Shown here one piece after another: positions 10,194-18,801 of a DNA stretch of 35,810 nt. The notes under the pieces were generated by a model. The model saw only the letters and a program-made list of their open reading frames with translations, had not been told where the DNA came from and made no database searches. Both the position numbers and the translations under genes were made by a program. The stretch is taken from positions 1-35,810 of the forward strand of contig CANQTH010000026.1 of NCBI GenBank assembly GCA_947626795.1. Direction: 5' to 3'. The stretch's first letter is position 1. Every line of letters starts with the position of its first letter. The stretch comes from an uncultured Lachnospiraceae bacterium (lineage in GTDB: Bacteria > Bacillota > Clostridia > Lachnospirales > Lachnospiraceae).

Positions 10194-10221
10194 AACAGTC
10201 CAGCCTTACGGCTGGACTGTT
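10194..10221 (-). terminator. hairpin, probable terminator of the sigma factor gene
   Basis: AACAGTCCAGCC, a 4-nt loop and GGCTGGACTGTT form a perfect 12-bp stem. On the minus strand it is followed by GTTTCG, a poor U-tract, so termination efficiency is uncertain. The arm sequence matches the ends of the dispersed repeat family (GTAACAGTTCAGCC), suggesting that a repeat supplies the terminator. Confidence 0.5.
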
Positions 10222-10283
10222 ACAAAATCTTCCTATTTTTATGTTTTTATGGCCGCCGCGCCAGGCGCGAAGCCCCCAAACCC

Positions 10284-10835
10284 CTAATCGCACTCAATCC
10301 CGGCTTCCTTCACGATGGACAGCAGCTTCTTTTTCGCCCGCATGGAGACATGGCGGATGTTATCCGGCGTCTTGTCCAAAAGCTCCGCGATCTCCGCTAC
10401 GCTCATCTCATGGTAATACTGCAGCTTTAAGACCTCGCGGTAAGGCTCCTTCATCCGCCTTAGCAGTTCTACCATCACCTGCTCCAGTTCCGCCTCTTCC
10501 GCAAGGATCTCCGGGCTTTTCTCGAATACGGGCCTTTGCAGCCACTCCTCTTCCTCGCGCTCCGCCCGCATCCTCCTCCGGTTAAACAGATTGTACGATT
10601 TATGTTTCGTGATCGTGATGATGTAATTGCGGACTTTATGCGGCTCCTCGTCCATGATCTTGTCCAAATTGTCGATCAGCGTCAAAAACGTTTCCTGCAC
10701 AACGTCTTCCGCATCCTCGTTATTTTTCAAGATTCCCTGCGCTATCCCAAACATTTCATCTTTGTATTGCTGATATATTTCTTGAAAAAACTCTTTTTCC
10801 TTATCTGTCGATAAGAACAGAAGATATAGTAACAA
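10284..10835 (-). CDS. RNA polymerase sigma factor, sigma-70 family (ECF-like size)
   Basis: With a TTG start at 10833-10835 the product is 183 aa, beginning MLLYLLFLSTDKEKEFFQ. AAGGAAGG lies 7 nt before the TTG, and this N-terminus is what I recall for related Lachnospiraceae factors. An ATG at 10859 is in frame but lacks a Shine-Dalgarno sequence and falls at the edge of the upstream terminator. Region 2 covers residues 17-90, with DAEDVVQETF (41-50) in the core-binding helix. Region 4 covers about 115-172, with a helix-turn-helix at SVAEIAELLDKTPDNIRHVS. Such two-domain factors direct core RNA polymerase to a small regulon. No anti-sigma gene is adjacent. The gene lies between the end of the r-protein operon and the surface-protein operon, so the latter is a plausible but unproven target. 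Confidence 0.88.
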   Translation of the reverse strand: MLLYLLFLSTDKEKEFFQEIYQQYKDEMFGIAQGILKNNEDAEDVVQETFLTLIDNLDKIMDEEPHKVRNYIITITKHKSYNLFNRRRMRAEREEEEWLQRPVFEKSPEILAEEAELEQVMVELLRRMKEPYREVLKLQYYHEMSVAEIAELLDKTPDNIRHVSMRAKKKLLSIVKEAGIECD

Positions 10836-10861
10836 TATTTGCACCTTCCTTTCTCCCATAG

Positions 10862-10911
10862 CAAAAAGGGGTATAAAAAATTCCAAAAAACCTGGATTTT
10901 TTATACCCCTC
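10862..10911 (-). terminator. intrinsic terminator of the S10-spc operon after infA
   Basis: A perfect 15-bp stem pairs AGGGGTATAAAAAAT (10867-10881) with ATTTTTTATACCCCT (10896-10910). On the minus strand it is followed by TTTTT; the plus-strand side also reads CTTTT, so it may act in both directions. It sits about 27 bp upstream of the sigma factor TTG start, so it could also attenuate read-through into that gene. Confidence 0.85.
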
Positions 10912-11027
10912 TTTTCCCGGCGCGCAGTATGCCGGCGCAGCGCCGCCAGGCCGACATTGGGCAAGCCCGCCCGCTTAGCCGCCAGCCAGGCGTCTGCCCA
11001 AAACACTGCCCGCCGGATCTGCTCCCG

Positions 11028-11246
11028 TCATTTATCTCTCCATATGATCCTGCCCTTTGTCAGGTCGTAGGGGGACATTTCAACCGTCACTTTATCACCC
11101 GGCAGGATCCGGATAAAATTCATCCTTAGCTTCCCGCTGATATGCGCCAAGATCTGATGCCCGTTCTCCAATTCCACCTGGAACATCGCGTTCGGCAACT
11201 TCTCAACCACGGTCCCTTCTACTTCAATTACATCTGCTTTCGACAT
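11028..11246 (-). CDS. infA: translation initiation factor IF-1
   Basis: 72 aa, the normal length for bacterial IF-1: a single S1/OB-fold that binds the 30S A site and helps IF-2 and IF-3 select the initiator tRNA. Recognisable segments are [39 protein letters not shown] and the C-terminal [13 protein letters not shown]. It lies 35 bp after the KOW gene and is the last gene of the cluster. In most Firmicutes rpmJ, rpsM, rpsK, rpsD, rpoA and rplQ follow; here a terminator and a sigma factor gene follow instead. Confidence 0.97.
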   Translation of the reverse strand: MSKADVIEVEGTVVEKLPNAMFQVELENGHQILAHISGKLRMNFIRILPGDKVTVEMSPYDLTKGRIIWRDK

Positions 11247-11281
11247 TCTCTTTCCTCCTGATATCCATGCCGCCCCCGTTA

Positions 11282-11548
11282 TCAGCCTGTGGGAAGCCCA
11301 CCGCCCTGATAAAGTTTAATGGCCCTTTTTATTTCTTCATTCCGGAAATTCCCCTGTGCAAAAACTTCTGCGACCTCTTCCGGAAGCTGTTTGATCACTT
11401 GAACATGTTTCTTATTTTTCTTCTTCGGCTTCTCCAGCGTCCTTCTCTTCCCGTCCGCCAGATAAACTGCGTCGGCTTCTTCCTTTACGATCGCATAGAC
11501 GCCGCCTTTATCGTGTCCCGACATGGAAACCGCTAACCTTTGCTCCAT
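11282..11548 (-). CDS. KOW domain RNA-binding protein (L14e/L6e/L27e-like)
   Basis: An 88-aa basic protein with a short KOW motif near the N-terminus ([15 protein letters not shown]), a [17 protein letters not shown] Lys-rich stretch and a helical tail. Genes of this type commonly sit between map and infA in Clostridia, and the context (25 bp after map, 35 bp before infA) fits that. The family is thought to bind RNA or the ribosome, but its molecular role is not established. A GGAAGGAG ribosome binding site precedes the ATG. Confidence 0.88.
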   Translation of the reverse strand: MEQRLAVSMSGHDKGGVYAIVKEEADAVYLADGKRRTLEKPKKKNKKHVQVIKQLPEEVAEVFAQGNFRNEEIKRAIKLYQGGGLPTG

Positions 11549-11573
11549 CCGCGCCTCTCCTTCCGCTCCCGCC

Positions 11574-12341
11574 TTATTGCAGCTCGGCCGTTGTCAGCGT
11601 CAGGATCTCCGGCTCGCCGGATGTGATCAAGACCGTATTCTCATAGTGGGCGGATATGGAGCCGTCCTGCGTCACGACCGTCCAATTGTCGCTTTTCCAT
11701 TCCACCTCAAAACGCCCGAGGTTGATCATCGGTTCTATCGCCAGCGTCATGCCAGGCCGCAAACGTAACCCCCTGCTTTTCTGGGCGTAATTCGGTATCT
11801 GCGGATCTTCGTGCAGGCGCGTCCCGATGCCGTGGCCGACTAAGTCGCGCACCACGCCGTAGCCGAAGCTCTCCGCGTACGCGGCGATCGCGTTTGAGAT
11901 ATCATGCAGATGGTTTCCCTCTCTCGCATATTTTATGCCTTCAAAAAAACTCTGGCGCGTACGCTCGATCAAAAGCCTCGCCTCTTCGGAAATCTCCCCT
12001 ACGCCGTGCGTCCTGGCCGCGTCCGAGTGGTAGCCCTTATAATTCACGCCGATATCAAAGCTCACGACGTCGCCCTCCCGGATGCGGCGTTTCTTGCTCG
12101 GTATCCCATGCACCACCTCGTCGTTGACAGACACGCATACGGACGCCGGATAGCCGTTGTAGTTCTTAAAAGACGGCGTGCATCCGTAACTCCGTATTAT
12201 CTCTTCGCCCAAGCGGTCGATCTCTAAGGTCGTCATTCCTTCCTTTAATTCTTTCGCCAGATTTTCATGGACTTTTGCAAGGATTTTCCCAGCAGCCCTC
12301 ATCAATTCGATTTCCCTTGCAGATTTTATCGTCACTGACAT
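11574..12341 (-). CDS. map: type I methionine aminopeptidase
   Basis: A 255-aa cytosolic metalloprotease that removes N-terminal Met from nascent proteins. The five metal ligands of the pita-bread fold are present: Asp96 and Asp107 (DIGVNYKGYHSDAART), His170 (GHGIG), Glu203 (AIEP) and Glu234. His79 (VVHGIP), the substrate-contacting His, is also there. It has no N-terminal SH3-binding or zinc extension, so it is the short bacterial form. The ATG is 3 bp after the adk stop, indicating translational coupling. Confidence 0.97.
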   Translation of the reverse strand: MSVTIKSAREIELMRAAGKILAKVHENLAKELKEGMTTLEIDRLGEEIIRSYGCTPSFKNYNGYPASVCVSVNDEVVHGIPSKKRRIREGDVVSFDIGVNYKGYHSDAARTHGVGEISEEARLLIERTRQSFFEGIKYAREGNHLHDISNAIAAYAESFGYGVVRDLVGHGIGTRLHEDPQIPNYAQKSRGLRLRPGMTLAIEPMINLGRFEVEWKSDNWTVVTQDGSISAHYENTVLITSGEPEILTLTTAELQ

Positions 12342-12344
12342 ATC

Positions 12345-12989
12345 CTACGCTCCCAAGATTTCCACAATGGCGCCAAATACGTCTTCCATCGGCTTGGTTC
12401 CATCTACGCTCTTTAATATATTTTGTTTTTCATAATATTCGATCAACGGCTGCGTCTGCGCATGGTACACATCCAGACGCTTCTTCACCGTCTCCGGCTT
12501 GTCGTCGTCGCGCAGCACGACCGGGCTTCCGCAGCGGTCGCAAATGCCTTCCTTTTTGGTCGGGATGGAAACCACATGATAAGTCGCCCCGCAATTCAGG
12601 CACGCGCGCCTGCCGGACATCCGATCCACGATATTCGCGTCCGGGACGTCGACATTGATGGCATGATCCATTTTTTCGTGGATCTTTTCCAAAGCCGCGT
12701 CCAACGCTTCCGCCTGCGGGATCGTCCGCGGAAATCCGTCCAGCACGAACCCGTTCTTGCAGTCGTCCTGCCCGATGCGGTCCATCACCAGGTCGCATGT
12801 CAGCTCATCCGGCACCAAAAGCCCCTGATCCATATATTCTTTCGCTTTCTTCCCAAGCTCCGTCCCCGCTTTTAAGTTAGCACGGAAAATGTCCCCCGTG
12901 GAAATGTGCGGAATCCCGTATTTATCTGCAATCTGCTTCGCCTGCGTCCCTTTTCCTGCCCCCGGGGCGCCTAACATAATAATCTTCAT
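12345..12989 (-). CDS. adk: adenylate kinase (zinc-LID form)
   Basis: 214 aa; catalyses ATP + AMP to 2 ADP. The P-loop GAPGAGKGT is at residues 7-15, the AMP-binding segment STGDIFR at 30-36 and DGFPRT at 84-89. The LID domain carries four zinc-ligand cysteines (130, 133, 150, 153 in CLNC and CDRC), as is usual in Gram-positive enzymes. Adk normally follows secY closely; here 342 bp of repeat-derived DNA lies between them, so its expression may be partly uncoupled from the upstream r-protein genes. Confidence 0.97.
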   Translation of the reverse strand: MKIIMLGAPGAGKGTQAKQIADKYGIPHISTGDIFRANLKAGTELGKKAKEYMDQGLLVPDELTCDLVMDRIGQDDCKNGFVLDGFPRTIPQAEALDAALEKIHEKMDHAINVDVPDANIVDRMSGRRACLNCGATYHVVSIPTKKEGICDRCGSPVVLRDDDKPETVKKRLDVYHAQTQPLIEYYEKQNILKSVDGTKPMEDVFGAIVEILGA

Positions 12990-13066
12990 ATCGAATCAAT
13001 CCTTCCTTCCCTTGAGAACCGTTCCTACGATATACCGTAAATGGCGGGCCTTCCGCCGCCCGCCCG

Positions 13067-13190
13067 CAAGGCTCGCTTGCGAGTCTTTGCGCTCTATGCT
13101 CCGTTTCAGCCGGCGCCAAACGCGCGCCGCTGGCACGCGGCGCTTTCGCGGAGCGTTGATCCGCTGAGAGGCTTTTCCCATCGGATAAAA
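13067..13190. repeat. dispersed repeat family 2, copy 1
   Basis: It shares ordered blocks with 30965-31066: CAAGGCTCGCTTGCGAGTCTT, then TGGCAC, then TCGCGGAGCGTTGATCCG, then CATC-GATAAAA. The part between blocks diverges and includes a GCGCCGC/GCGGCGC hairpin. Both copies are in the same orientation on the plus strand. Confidence 0.75.
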
Positions 13191-13192
13191 GT

Positions 13193-13220
13193 CTGGGAGA
13201 TGCCCTGCGGCACCTCCCAG
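13193..13220 (-). terminator. terminator-like hairpin between secY and adk
   Basis: CTGGGAGATGCC, a 4-nt loop and GGCACCTCCCAG give a 12-bp stem with one A-C mismatch. On the minus strand CTTTTAT follows, a short U-tract. It may partly terminate or protect the 3' end of the upstream r-protein mRNA; strength is uncertain. Confidence 0.4.
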
Positions 13221-13232
13221 GCACTCATCTTC

Positions 13233-13281
13233 GGTAACAGTTCAGCGCAGCGAGCGCAAAGTCCCGGGCTAAACTGTTGCC
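13233..13281. repeat. dispersed repeat family 1, short copy
   Basis: The ends GGTAACAGTTCAGC and GGCTAAACTGTTGCC are imperfect inverted repeats. The 20-nt core (GCAGCGAGCGCAAAGTCCCG) resembles GCAGCAAGTGCAAAGTCCTC in the longer copy at 24406-24553, so this looks like an internally deleted member. Confidence 0.7.
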
Positions 13282-13331
13282 ATCTTTGACTGCCGTCCCG
13301 CCGTTGGCGGGAACCTGCCGCAGCCATATGA

Positions 13332-14651
13332 TCAGTCATTTAAGAATCCCTTATAGTAACGTACCAGCATCTGGGATTCGATCTGCTTCAATGTCTCAAT
13401 GATAACACCCACGATGATGATGATGGATGTCCCGCCGAAGGACACGTCCGCATTAAACACCCCATTGAAGAAAATGGGGATGACAGCCACGATGGTAAGC
13501 CCCGCCGCCCCGATGAAGATGATGTACTTCAGGATCTTCGTCAGGTAGTCGCTGGTCGGCTTCCCTGGACGGATGCCCGGGATGAAACCACCCTGGCGTT
13601 TCATGTTGTTCGCGATCTCCAGCGGATTGAAGGTAATGGACGTATAGAAATATGCGAATGCGATGATCAATACGATATATACCAACAAGCCTATGCTGTA
13701 GATCGGCTGGTTCGGGTCGCACCAGTTGGACTGGGACAGCCCCCGCAGGATCTGGCTTCCGATCCCCGTCCCATTGCCTTTTCCAAGGATGGAGGCGATA
13801 ACGACCGGGAACTGCATGATCGACTGCGCGAAGATGACGGGGATGACGCCCGCCGTATTTACCTTTAACGGGATATGCGTAGACTGCCCGCCTACCTGCC
13901 TGCGTCCCTGGATCTTCTTGCTGTACTGCACCGGGATCTTGCGCTCTCCGTCCTGGAGGATGATGACGAACACGACCGTCACCAGGATCACCGCAAGGAT
14001 AACGACCGCCGCGATGATCGCGTTCCCGACATTGGACGCATCTTCAATAAACTTCGTATAAAGAGTCATCATATCTTCCGGGATCCGGGATATGATGTTG
14101 ATCGTAAGCACGATGGAAATGCCGTTCCCAACGCCCTTTTCCGTAATCCGCTCGCCAATCCACATCAGGACTGCGGAACCTGCGGTCAGGCCTGCCACCA
14201 TCATGATCACATGGAGCGCGTCATAAGATTCCAGATACCCGCTCCTGCCAAATCCGATCGCCATAGCGACGGACTGAAGCAGCGCAAGCGCGACGGTTAC
14301 ATACCGCGTGATCTCCACGATCTTCTTCCTGCCATCTTCCCCGTCCTTCTGCATTTCCTCCAGCTTCGGGATCGCGATCGTAAGGAGCTGCATAATAATG
14401 GAAGATGTGATGTACGGCGTGATATTCAGCGCAAACACCGACATCTGCTCAAAAGAACCACCGGTAATCGCATCGAAGAAGTTCAATGCATCGGTGTCCT
14501 GGTTCGCAAACCAATTCGTGATCAGCTCCGCATTGACGCCCGGGAGAGGCAACTGTGAGCCTATCCTGATAACGACTAACATGAACAAAGTATAAAATAT
14601 ACGTCTTCTGATGTCTTTAATCTTAAATGCGTTACGGAATGTCTCAAGCAT
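13332..14651 (-). CDS. secY: protein translocase subunit SecY
   Basis: 439 aa, the usual length, with ten hydrophobic segments. It forms the SecYEG channel through which secreted proteins such as the large ones in this window leave the cell. Diagnostic stretches include the N-terminal FRNAFKIKDIRRRIFYT, the plug region near PLPGVN, ERITEKGVGNGISI, QGRRQVGGQSTHIPLKVN, and the C-terminal ETLKQIESQMLVRYYKGFL. The start codon overlaps the rplO stop (TAATG), so translation is coupled. Confidence 0.98.
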   Translation of the reverse strand: MLETFRNAFKIKDIRRRIFYTLFMLVVIRIGSQLPLPGVNAELITNWFANQDTDALNFFDAITGGSFEQMSVFALNITPYITSSIIMQLLTIAIPKLEEMQKDGEDGRKKIVEITRYVTVALALLQSVAMAIGFGRSGYLESYDALHVIMMVAGLTAGSAVLMWIGERITEKGVGNGISIVLTINIISRIPEDMMTLYTKFIEDASNVGNAIIAAVVILAVILVTVVFVIILQDGERKIPVQYSKKIQGRRQVGGQSTHIPLKVNTAGVIPVIFAQSIMQFPVVIASILGKGNGTGIGSQILRGLSQSNWCDPNQPIYSIGLLVYIVLIIAFAYFYTSITFNPLEIANNMKRQGGFIPGIRPGKPTSDYLTKILKYIIFIGAAGLTIVAVIPIFFNGVFNADVSFGGTSIIIIVGVIIETLKQIESQMLVRYYKGFLND

Positions 14652-15088
14652 TAGATCACCTCTGCTTTTCCGCCAAGAGCCTCGATCTTTTCCTTCGCCC
14701 CTGCGCTAAAGGCATTTACCTGTACGGTGAGCTTCTTGGTCAAGTCGCCCTTCCCAAGAACTTTCACACCGTCCCTTGGGTTCTTAATGATCCTCTTTGC
14801 CAACAGATCTTCAATCGTAACAACCGCGCCGTCGTCAAACGCTTCCAGCGCGCTCACGTTAATGGACACGATATCCTTGGAATTCCTGTTCGTGAAGCCG
14901 CGTTTCGGAATCCTCCTGTATAACGGCATCTGGCCGCCTTCAAAACCTGGCCTCGGCGCTCCGGAACGGGCCTTCTGGCCTTTATGCCCCTTGCCTGCCG
15001 TCTTGCCGTTTCCCGAGCCATGCCCGCGCCCTCTCCTGAATTTGCTATGTGTTGAACCTGCCGCCGGACGTAAATTTGATAAGTCCAT
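14651..15088 (-). CDS. rplO: 50S ribosomal protein L15
   Basis: 145 aa, typical length. The Gly/Arg/Lys-rich N-terminal extension that threads into 23S rRNA is intact ([20 protein letters not shown], then KGQKARSG), followed by [17 protein letters not shown]. The globular part ends [16 protein letters not shown]. Position between rpmD (22 bp upstream) and secY (1-bp overlap) is the canonical spc order. Confidence 0.97.
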   Translation of the reverse strand: MDLSNLRPAAGSTHSKFRRGRGHGSGNGKTAGKGHKGQKARSGAPRPGFEGGQMPLYRRIPKRGFTNRNSKDIVSINVSALEAFDDGAVVTIEDLLAKRIIKNPRDGVKVLGKGDLTKKLTVQVNAFSAGAKEKIEALGGKAEVI

Positions 15089-15110
15089 CCTGACACCTCC
15101 TTGCTTTCTC

Positions 15111-15293
15111 TTAGATTTCTTCTACTTTCACCAAGTGACGGACCCTCTGGATCATGCCGCGGACCGCCGGGTTATCCGGCATCTCGACGGAATGGTTCAG
15201 TTTCCGCAAGCCCAATGCCTCTGCCGTCTTGCGGTTTTTGGGAACTGCGCCGATCGTAGATTTTACCAGTGTAATTTTCAATTTTCCTGCCAT
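15111..15293 (-). CDS. rpmD: 50S ribosomal protein L30
   Basis: 60 aa from the ATG at 15291-15293. A longer open frame runs upstream to 15467, but it overlaps rpsE and lacks homology there; the [15 protein letters not shown] start is the family N-terminus and has an AGGAGG-type site just before it. The C-terminal part [16 protein letters not shown] matches L30. Confidence 0.96.
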   Translation of the reverse strand: MAGKLKITLVKSTIGAVPKNRKTAEALGLRKLNHSVEMPDNPAVRGMIQRVRHLVKVEEI

Positions 15294-15307
15294 TTCCCTT
15301 TTCCTCC

Positions 15308-15817
15308 TTAACCGAGTATCTCTTCCACGGATTTCCCACGGAGTTTTGCTACCTCTTCCGGAGATTTCAACTGACTCAAAGCGGAGATCGTAGCAAGGAC
15401 TACGTTCTGCTTGTTGTTGGAACCCAGCGACTTGGTACGGATATTCTTGATCCCCGCCATCTCGCACACGCTTCGCGCGGGGCCGCCCGCGATCACGCCG
15501 GTTCCTTCCGGGGCCTTCTTCAACAGCACGGACGCCCCTGTATGTTTCCCGATGATGTCGTGCGTGATGCTGTTATTCGGGTCTAATTTCACAGTGATCA
15601 GATGCTTCGCCGCGTCTTCCTTCCCTTTGCGGATCGCTTCCGGGATCTCCGTCGCTTTCCCTAAGCCTGCCCCGACATGGCCGTTGCCGTCCCCGACAAC
15701 CACCAACGCTGTAAAACGCATGTTACGTCCGCCCTTCACAACCTTTGTTACACGCTTAATGGATACCACTTTTTCTGTTAATTCCATTTGACTCGCATCA
15801 ACAATTGTACGTTTCAT
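15308..15817 (-). CDS. rpsE: 30S ribosomal protein S5
   Basis: 169 aa. The double-stranded RNA-binding segment ([20 protein letters not shown]) and the [15 protein letters not shown] and [19 protein letters not shown] motifs are clear. S5 lies at the mRNA entry side of the 30S and affects decoding fidelity. It is 17 bp from rplR and 14 bp from rpmD. Confidence 0.97.
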   Translation of the reverse strand: MKRTIVDASQMELTEKVVSIKRVTKVVKGGRNMRFTALVVVGDGNGHVGAGLGKATEIPEAIRKGKEDAAKHLITVKLDPNNSITHDIIGKHTGASVLLKKAPEGTGVIAGGPARSVCEMAGIKNIRTKSLGSNNKQNVVLATISALSQLKSPEEVAKLRGKSVEEILG

Positions 15818-15834
15818 GTGTTTGTCTCCTCCTA

Positions 15835-16203
15835 TTAAAACTCTAATCCGGCTTCCCTCGCCGCATCAGCCAAAGCCTGGACTTTCCCGTGATAGATATA
15901 GCCGCCCCTGTCGAAGACAACAGTCTTGATCCCTTTTTCCAATGCCCTCTTTGCGATCACTGTCCCAAGATGCGCCGCCGCCTCTACGTTATTGGTCTTC
16001 TCCAGCTCCGCGCCCACTTCCTTCTGAAGCGTGGATGCGGACACAAGGGTATGCCCAACCGTATCGTCTATGATCTGCGCATACATATGCTTATTGCTCC
16101 GGAAAACAGCCAAACGCGGCCGTTCCGGCGTGCCGGAGAAACGATTGCGGATTCTTTTATGCTTTTTTTCCCGAACTTCTGCTCTTGATTTCTTATTGAT
16201 CAT
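15835..16203 (-). CDS. rplR: 50S ribosomal protein L18
   Basis: 122 aa. The basic N-terminus ([20 protein letters not shown]) and the core ([20 protein letters not shown], then [13 protein letters not shown] and [20 protein letters not shown]) identify L18, the 5S rRNA-binding protein of the central protuberance. It lies 18 bp after rplF and carries its own AGGAGG site. Confidence 0.97.
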   Translation of the reverse strand: MINKKSRAEVREKKHKRIRNRFSGTPERPRLAVFRSNKHMYAQIIDDTVGHTLVSASTLQKEVGAELEKTNNVEAAAHLGTVIAKRALEKGIKTVVFDRGGYIYHGKVQALADAAREAGLEF

Positions 16204-16221
16204 TTCCTGTTCCTCCTTCCA

Positions 16222-16761
16222 TTATTTCTTGCCAGCCTTGCCGACTTTGCGACGGATCACTTCGTCAACATACTTGATGCCCTTGCCCTTGTACGGTTCC
16301 GGCCTCCTCTTGTCCCTGATCTCCGCCGCGTACTGGCCAACCTTTTCCTTGTCGATGCCCGTAATGATGATCTTGTTCCCGTCTACCTTGGATTCCAGCC
16401 CTTCCGGGTCTGTCATGACGACCGGATGGGAATATCCGAGGTTCAGCGTCAGGGTCTTCCCGGACTTGGACGCCCTGTAACCTACGCCGTTCACTTCCAG
16501 CTCTTTCTGATAGCCCTGCGTCACGCCAATGACCATATTGTTGATCAGCGTCCTGGTCAGCCCGTGCAGGGACTTCATCTTCTTCAAGTCGTTCGGACGC
16601 GCTACCGTTACATGGGAATCTTCTAATTTAATCTCCATCTCTGTTGGAAGGGTCCTCTCCAGAGTCCCTTTTGGACCTTTTACAGTCACATGATTATTTT
16701 CTGCAATGTCCACCGTCACCCCGGCTGGCACTGCGATTGGCATTCTTCCTATACGTGACAT
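16222..16761 (-). CDS. rplF: 50S ribosomal protein L6
   Basis: 179 aa with two tandem L6 domains. [15 protein letters not shown] opens the protein, and the C-terminal signature [16 protein letters not shown] is intact. A 114-bp spacer separates it from rpsH, longer than neighbouring gaps. That spacer includes GC-rich sequence with a small GGACCG/CGGTCC hairpin. Confidence 0.97.
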   Translation of the reverse strand: MSRIGRMPIAVPAGVTVDIAENNHVTVKGPKGTLERTLPTEMEIKLEDSHVTVARPNDLKKMKSLHGLTRTLINNMVIGVTQGYQKELEVNGVGYRASKSGKTLTLNLGYSHPVVMTDPEGLESKVDGNKIIITGIDKEKVGQYAAEIRDKRRPEPYKGKGIKYVDEVIRRKVGKAGKK

Positions 16762-16875
16762 GCCCGTACCTCCTAATCTTTCTAACTCTATCTTAATCAG
16801 GCAGCCCTGCCCGCCAGGACGGACCGCTTCCGATCCCGGTCCATGCCTGCGGCAGCCCCGCGAGACGCTCCCGGC

Positions 16876-17277
16876 TTACCAAACGTACGCCAGCACCTCG
16901 CCGCCTACTGCCAGCTTCCTTGCCTCTTTGTCTGTCACAACGCCCTGGTTGGTGGAAAGGATCGCGATCCCCAGCCCGCCAAGCACCTTCGGGACTTCAT
17001 CTTTCCCTACGTAAATGCGCAGGCCCGGCTTTGAGATCCTCTTCAGCCCGGTGATGATTTTCTCATTCTTGTCTTTCCCATATTTTAAGGTTATACGGAT
17101 CGTGTTGAAACTGCCATCTTCCACGATATCATACTTCACGATGTATCCTTCATTTACAAGAATGTCTGCGATTGCCACTTTCATCTTGGAAGATGGAATG
17201 TCTACCGTATCATGTTTAGCAGTATTTGCGTTACGGATTCTTGTAAGCATATCTGCGATTGGATCACTCATTGTCAT
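16876..17277 (-). CDS. rpsH: 30S ribosomal protein S8
   Basis: 133 aa beginning [18 protein letters not shown]; an alternative ATG lies two codons in. The C-terminal signature [19 protein letters not shown] is intact. S8 binds helix 21 of 16S rRNA and in enterobacteria represses the spc operon by binding its mRNA; nothing here shows whether that holds in this organism. The gap to rpsZ is 49 bp. Confidence 0.97.
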   Translation of the reverse strand: MTMSDPIADMLTRIRNANTAKHDTVDIPSSKMKVAIADILVNEGYIVKYDIVEDGSFNTIRITLKYGKDKNEKIITGLKRISKPGLRIYVGKDEVPKVLGGLGIAILSTNQGVVTDKEARKLAVGGEVLAYVW

Positions 17278-17326
17278 GATATATTTTCCTCCTGTTTTTT
17301 CTCATGAGAGCCTGGCTGCGCCAAGA

Positions 17327-17512
17327 TTACCAGCTTGCCTTCTTCACTCCCGGAATCTGTCCTTTATATGCCAATTCACGGAAGCAGATCCTGCAAATTC
17401 CGTATTTTCTTAAATATGCATGTGGGCGCCCACAAATCTTGCAGCGGTTGTATTCCCGGGTAGAGAATTTCTGCTTGCGCTGCTGTTTTACTTTCATTGA
17501 TTTTTTTGCCAT
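17327..17512 (-). CDS. rpsZ: 30S ribosomal protein S14 type Z (zinc form)
   Basis: 61 aa from the ATG at 17510-17512; the frame extends upstream to 17569 but overlaps rplE without family similarity. The zinc ribbon is complete: Cys24 and Cys27 (CKIC), Cys40 and Cys43 (CRIC). This is the short Zn-binding S14 found in most Firmicutes rather than the longer Cys-free paralogue used under zinc starvation. It is 13 bp after rplE. Confidence 0.97.
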   Translation of the reverse strand: MAKKSMKVKQQRKQKFSTREYNRCKICGRPHAYLRKYGICRICFRELAYKGQIPGVKKASW

Positions 17513-17525
17513 TGAAATTCCCTCC

Positions 17526-18071
17526 TTACTGTTTTGCAAATGGCATATTGAACTGTGCCAGCAATTCACGGGCTTCCTCGTCTGTCTTCGCCGTAGTCAC
17601 GAAAATGATGTCCATCCCCCGTATCTTGTCGATCTTATCGTATTCGATCTCCGGGAAGATCAACTGCTCCTTAATGCCCAGCGCGTAGTTCCCCCTTCCG
17701 TCGAACGCGTTCGGGTTCACGCCCCGGAAGTCGCGCACGCGGGGCAGCGCGAGGTTGATCAGCCGGTCGATAAACTCATACATCTTATCGCCGCGCAGCG
17801 TCACCTTGCATCCGATCGGCATCCCCTCGCGGATCTTGAAATTCGCGATGGAACGCTTCGCCTTGGTGATCACAGGCTTCTGTCCGGTGATCGTCGCCAA
17901 GTCACTGGCAGCGGCGTCGAGGATCTTCACGTTCTCCTTCGCTTCCCCAATCCCCATGTTGATCACTATTTTCTCAATCTTCGGTACCTGCATGATGTTT
18001 TTATATCCAAATTTCTTCATCAGGGCATCTACGATCTCGTTCCGATATGTTTCTTTTAATCTGCTGCTCAA
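17526..18071 (-). CDS. rplE: 50S ribosomal protein L5
   Basis: 181 aa. Diagnostic segments are [52 protein letters not shown] and the C-terminal [21 protein letters not shown]5 binds 5S rRNA together with L18. It lies 24 bp after rplX and 13 bp before rpsZ. Confidence 0.98.
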   Translation of the reverse strand: MSSRLKETYRNEIVDALMKKFGYKNIMQVPKIEKIVINMGIGEAKENVKILDAAASDLATITGQKPVITKAKRSIANFKIREGMPIGCKVTLRGDKMYEFIDRLINLALPRVRDFRGVNPNAFDGRGNYALGIKEQLIFPEIEYDKIDKIRGMDIIFVTTAKTDEEARELLAQFNMPFAKQ

Positions 18072-18095
18072 CTCAAATGGCCCTCCTCTCCTGAA

Positions 18096-18407
18096 TTAAT
18101 CGATCACTTCGCCAGTGGATTTGGCAAAACGGACTTTCTTATCCCCATCCATCTTGAAGCCGATCCTGGTCGGCTTGCCCTTATGGAGATACATTACGTT
18201 GGAAATGTGGATCGGTCCTTCCTGATGGACGATGCCGCCCTGCTGATTTGCCACGCTCGGCTTCACATGCTTCGTGATCATGTTGATGCCTTCCACCAGC
18301 AAGGTGTTTTTCTGCCTGTTCACGGCAATGACCTTGCCTTCTTTGTCTTTATCTTTTCCGGCGATCACTTTTACCATGTCGCCTTTTTTTATTTTCAGTG
18401 TAGCCAT
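18096..18407 (-). CDS. rplX: 50S ribosomal protein L24
   Basis: 103 aa with an N-terminal KOW motif ([20 protein letters not shown]) and the conserved [10 protein letters not shown] and PIHISNVM segments. L24 is an assembly-initiator protein for the large subunit. It is 10 bp from rplN. Confidence 0.97.
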   Translation of the reverse strand: MATLKIKKGDMVKVIAGKDKDKEGKVIAVNRQKNTLLVEGINMITKHVKPSVANQQGGIVHQEGPIHISNVMYLHKGKPTRIGFKMDGDKKVRFAKSTGEVID

Positions 18408-18417
18408 CTTCGACCTC

Positions 18418-18786
18418 CTATAATACTTCCGGAGCTAAGGATACGATCTTCATGAACTGCTTCTCACGAAGCTCCCTGGCAACCGGCCCAAAGATACGGG
18501 TTCCCCTTGGTGTCTTATCCTCTTTAATGATAACGGCCGCGTTCTCATCAAATTTGATATAAGAGCCGTCTTTGCGGCGCGCGCCTTTCTTTGTGCGGAC
18601 GATCACGGCCTTTACGATGTCTCCCTTTTTAACAACGCCGCCTGGCGTTGCATCTTTGACCGTAGCTGTGATGATGTCCCCTATATTTCCATACCTTCTG
18701 GTAGAGCCGCCCGTAACGCGGATGCAGAGGATCTCCTTCGCACCTGTGTTGTCGGCCACTTTCAGTCTGCTTTCCTGTTGAATCAT
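18418..18786 (-). CDS. rplN: 50S ribosomal protein L14
   Basis: 122 aa, the universal bacterial length. [19 protein letters not shown] opens the protein, and the [20 protein letters not shown] and [20 protein letters not shown] segments are intact. L14 contacts the 30S at an intersubunit bridge. It is 15 bp from rpsQ. Confidence 0.98.
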   Translation of the reverse strand: MIQQESRLKVADNTGAKEILCIRVTGGSTRRYGNIGDIITATVKDATPGGVVKKGDIVKAVIVRTKKGARRKDGSYIKFDENAAVIIKEDKTPRGTRIFGPVARELREKQFMKIVSLAPEVL

Positions 18787-18801
18787 GCTGACAGCCTCCT
18801 T

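Larger units (their letters stand above)
9952..10283. other. intergenic region between sigma factor and giant repeat protein
   Basis: The 332-bp gap holds, in minus-strand order, a perfect 12-bp-stem hairpin (10194-10221), a remnant of the dispersed repeat family (about 10153-10193, with TTACAGTTC and GTGAACT blocks), the promoter at 10080-10108 and an AT-rich 5' UTR. I see no coding potential. Confidence 0.6.
12990..13331. repeat. repeat-filled secY-adk intergenic region
   Basis: 342 bp without coding potential, in a place where related genomes usually have a short spacer. It contains a family 2 repeat (13067-13190), a strong hairpin (13193-13220) and a family 1 repeat with inverted ends (13233-13281). 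A GC hairpin, CCCGCC-GTT-GGCGGG, lies near 13295-13312. Transcription of adk, map and infA from the S10 promoter would have to cross all of this. Confidence 0.75.

Noticed and set aside
10912-11027. Possible rpmJ (L36) hidden between infA and the terminator
   Set aside because: I looked for the short MKVRPSVK-type peptide on the minus strand; the region is GC-rich hairpin-forming sequence with no such frame.
13106-13339. Short frames in the secY-adk gap, possible inserted gene
   Set aside because: They lie across hairpins of the dispersed repeats, overlap one another in several frames, and have no ribosome binding site or recognisable motif.
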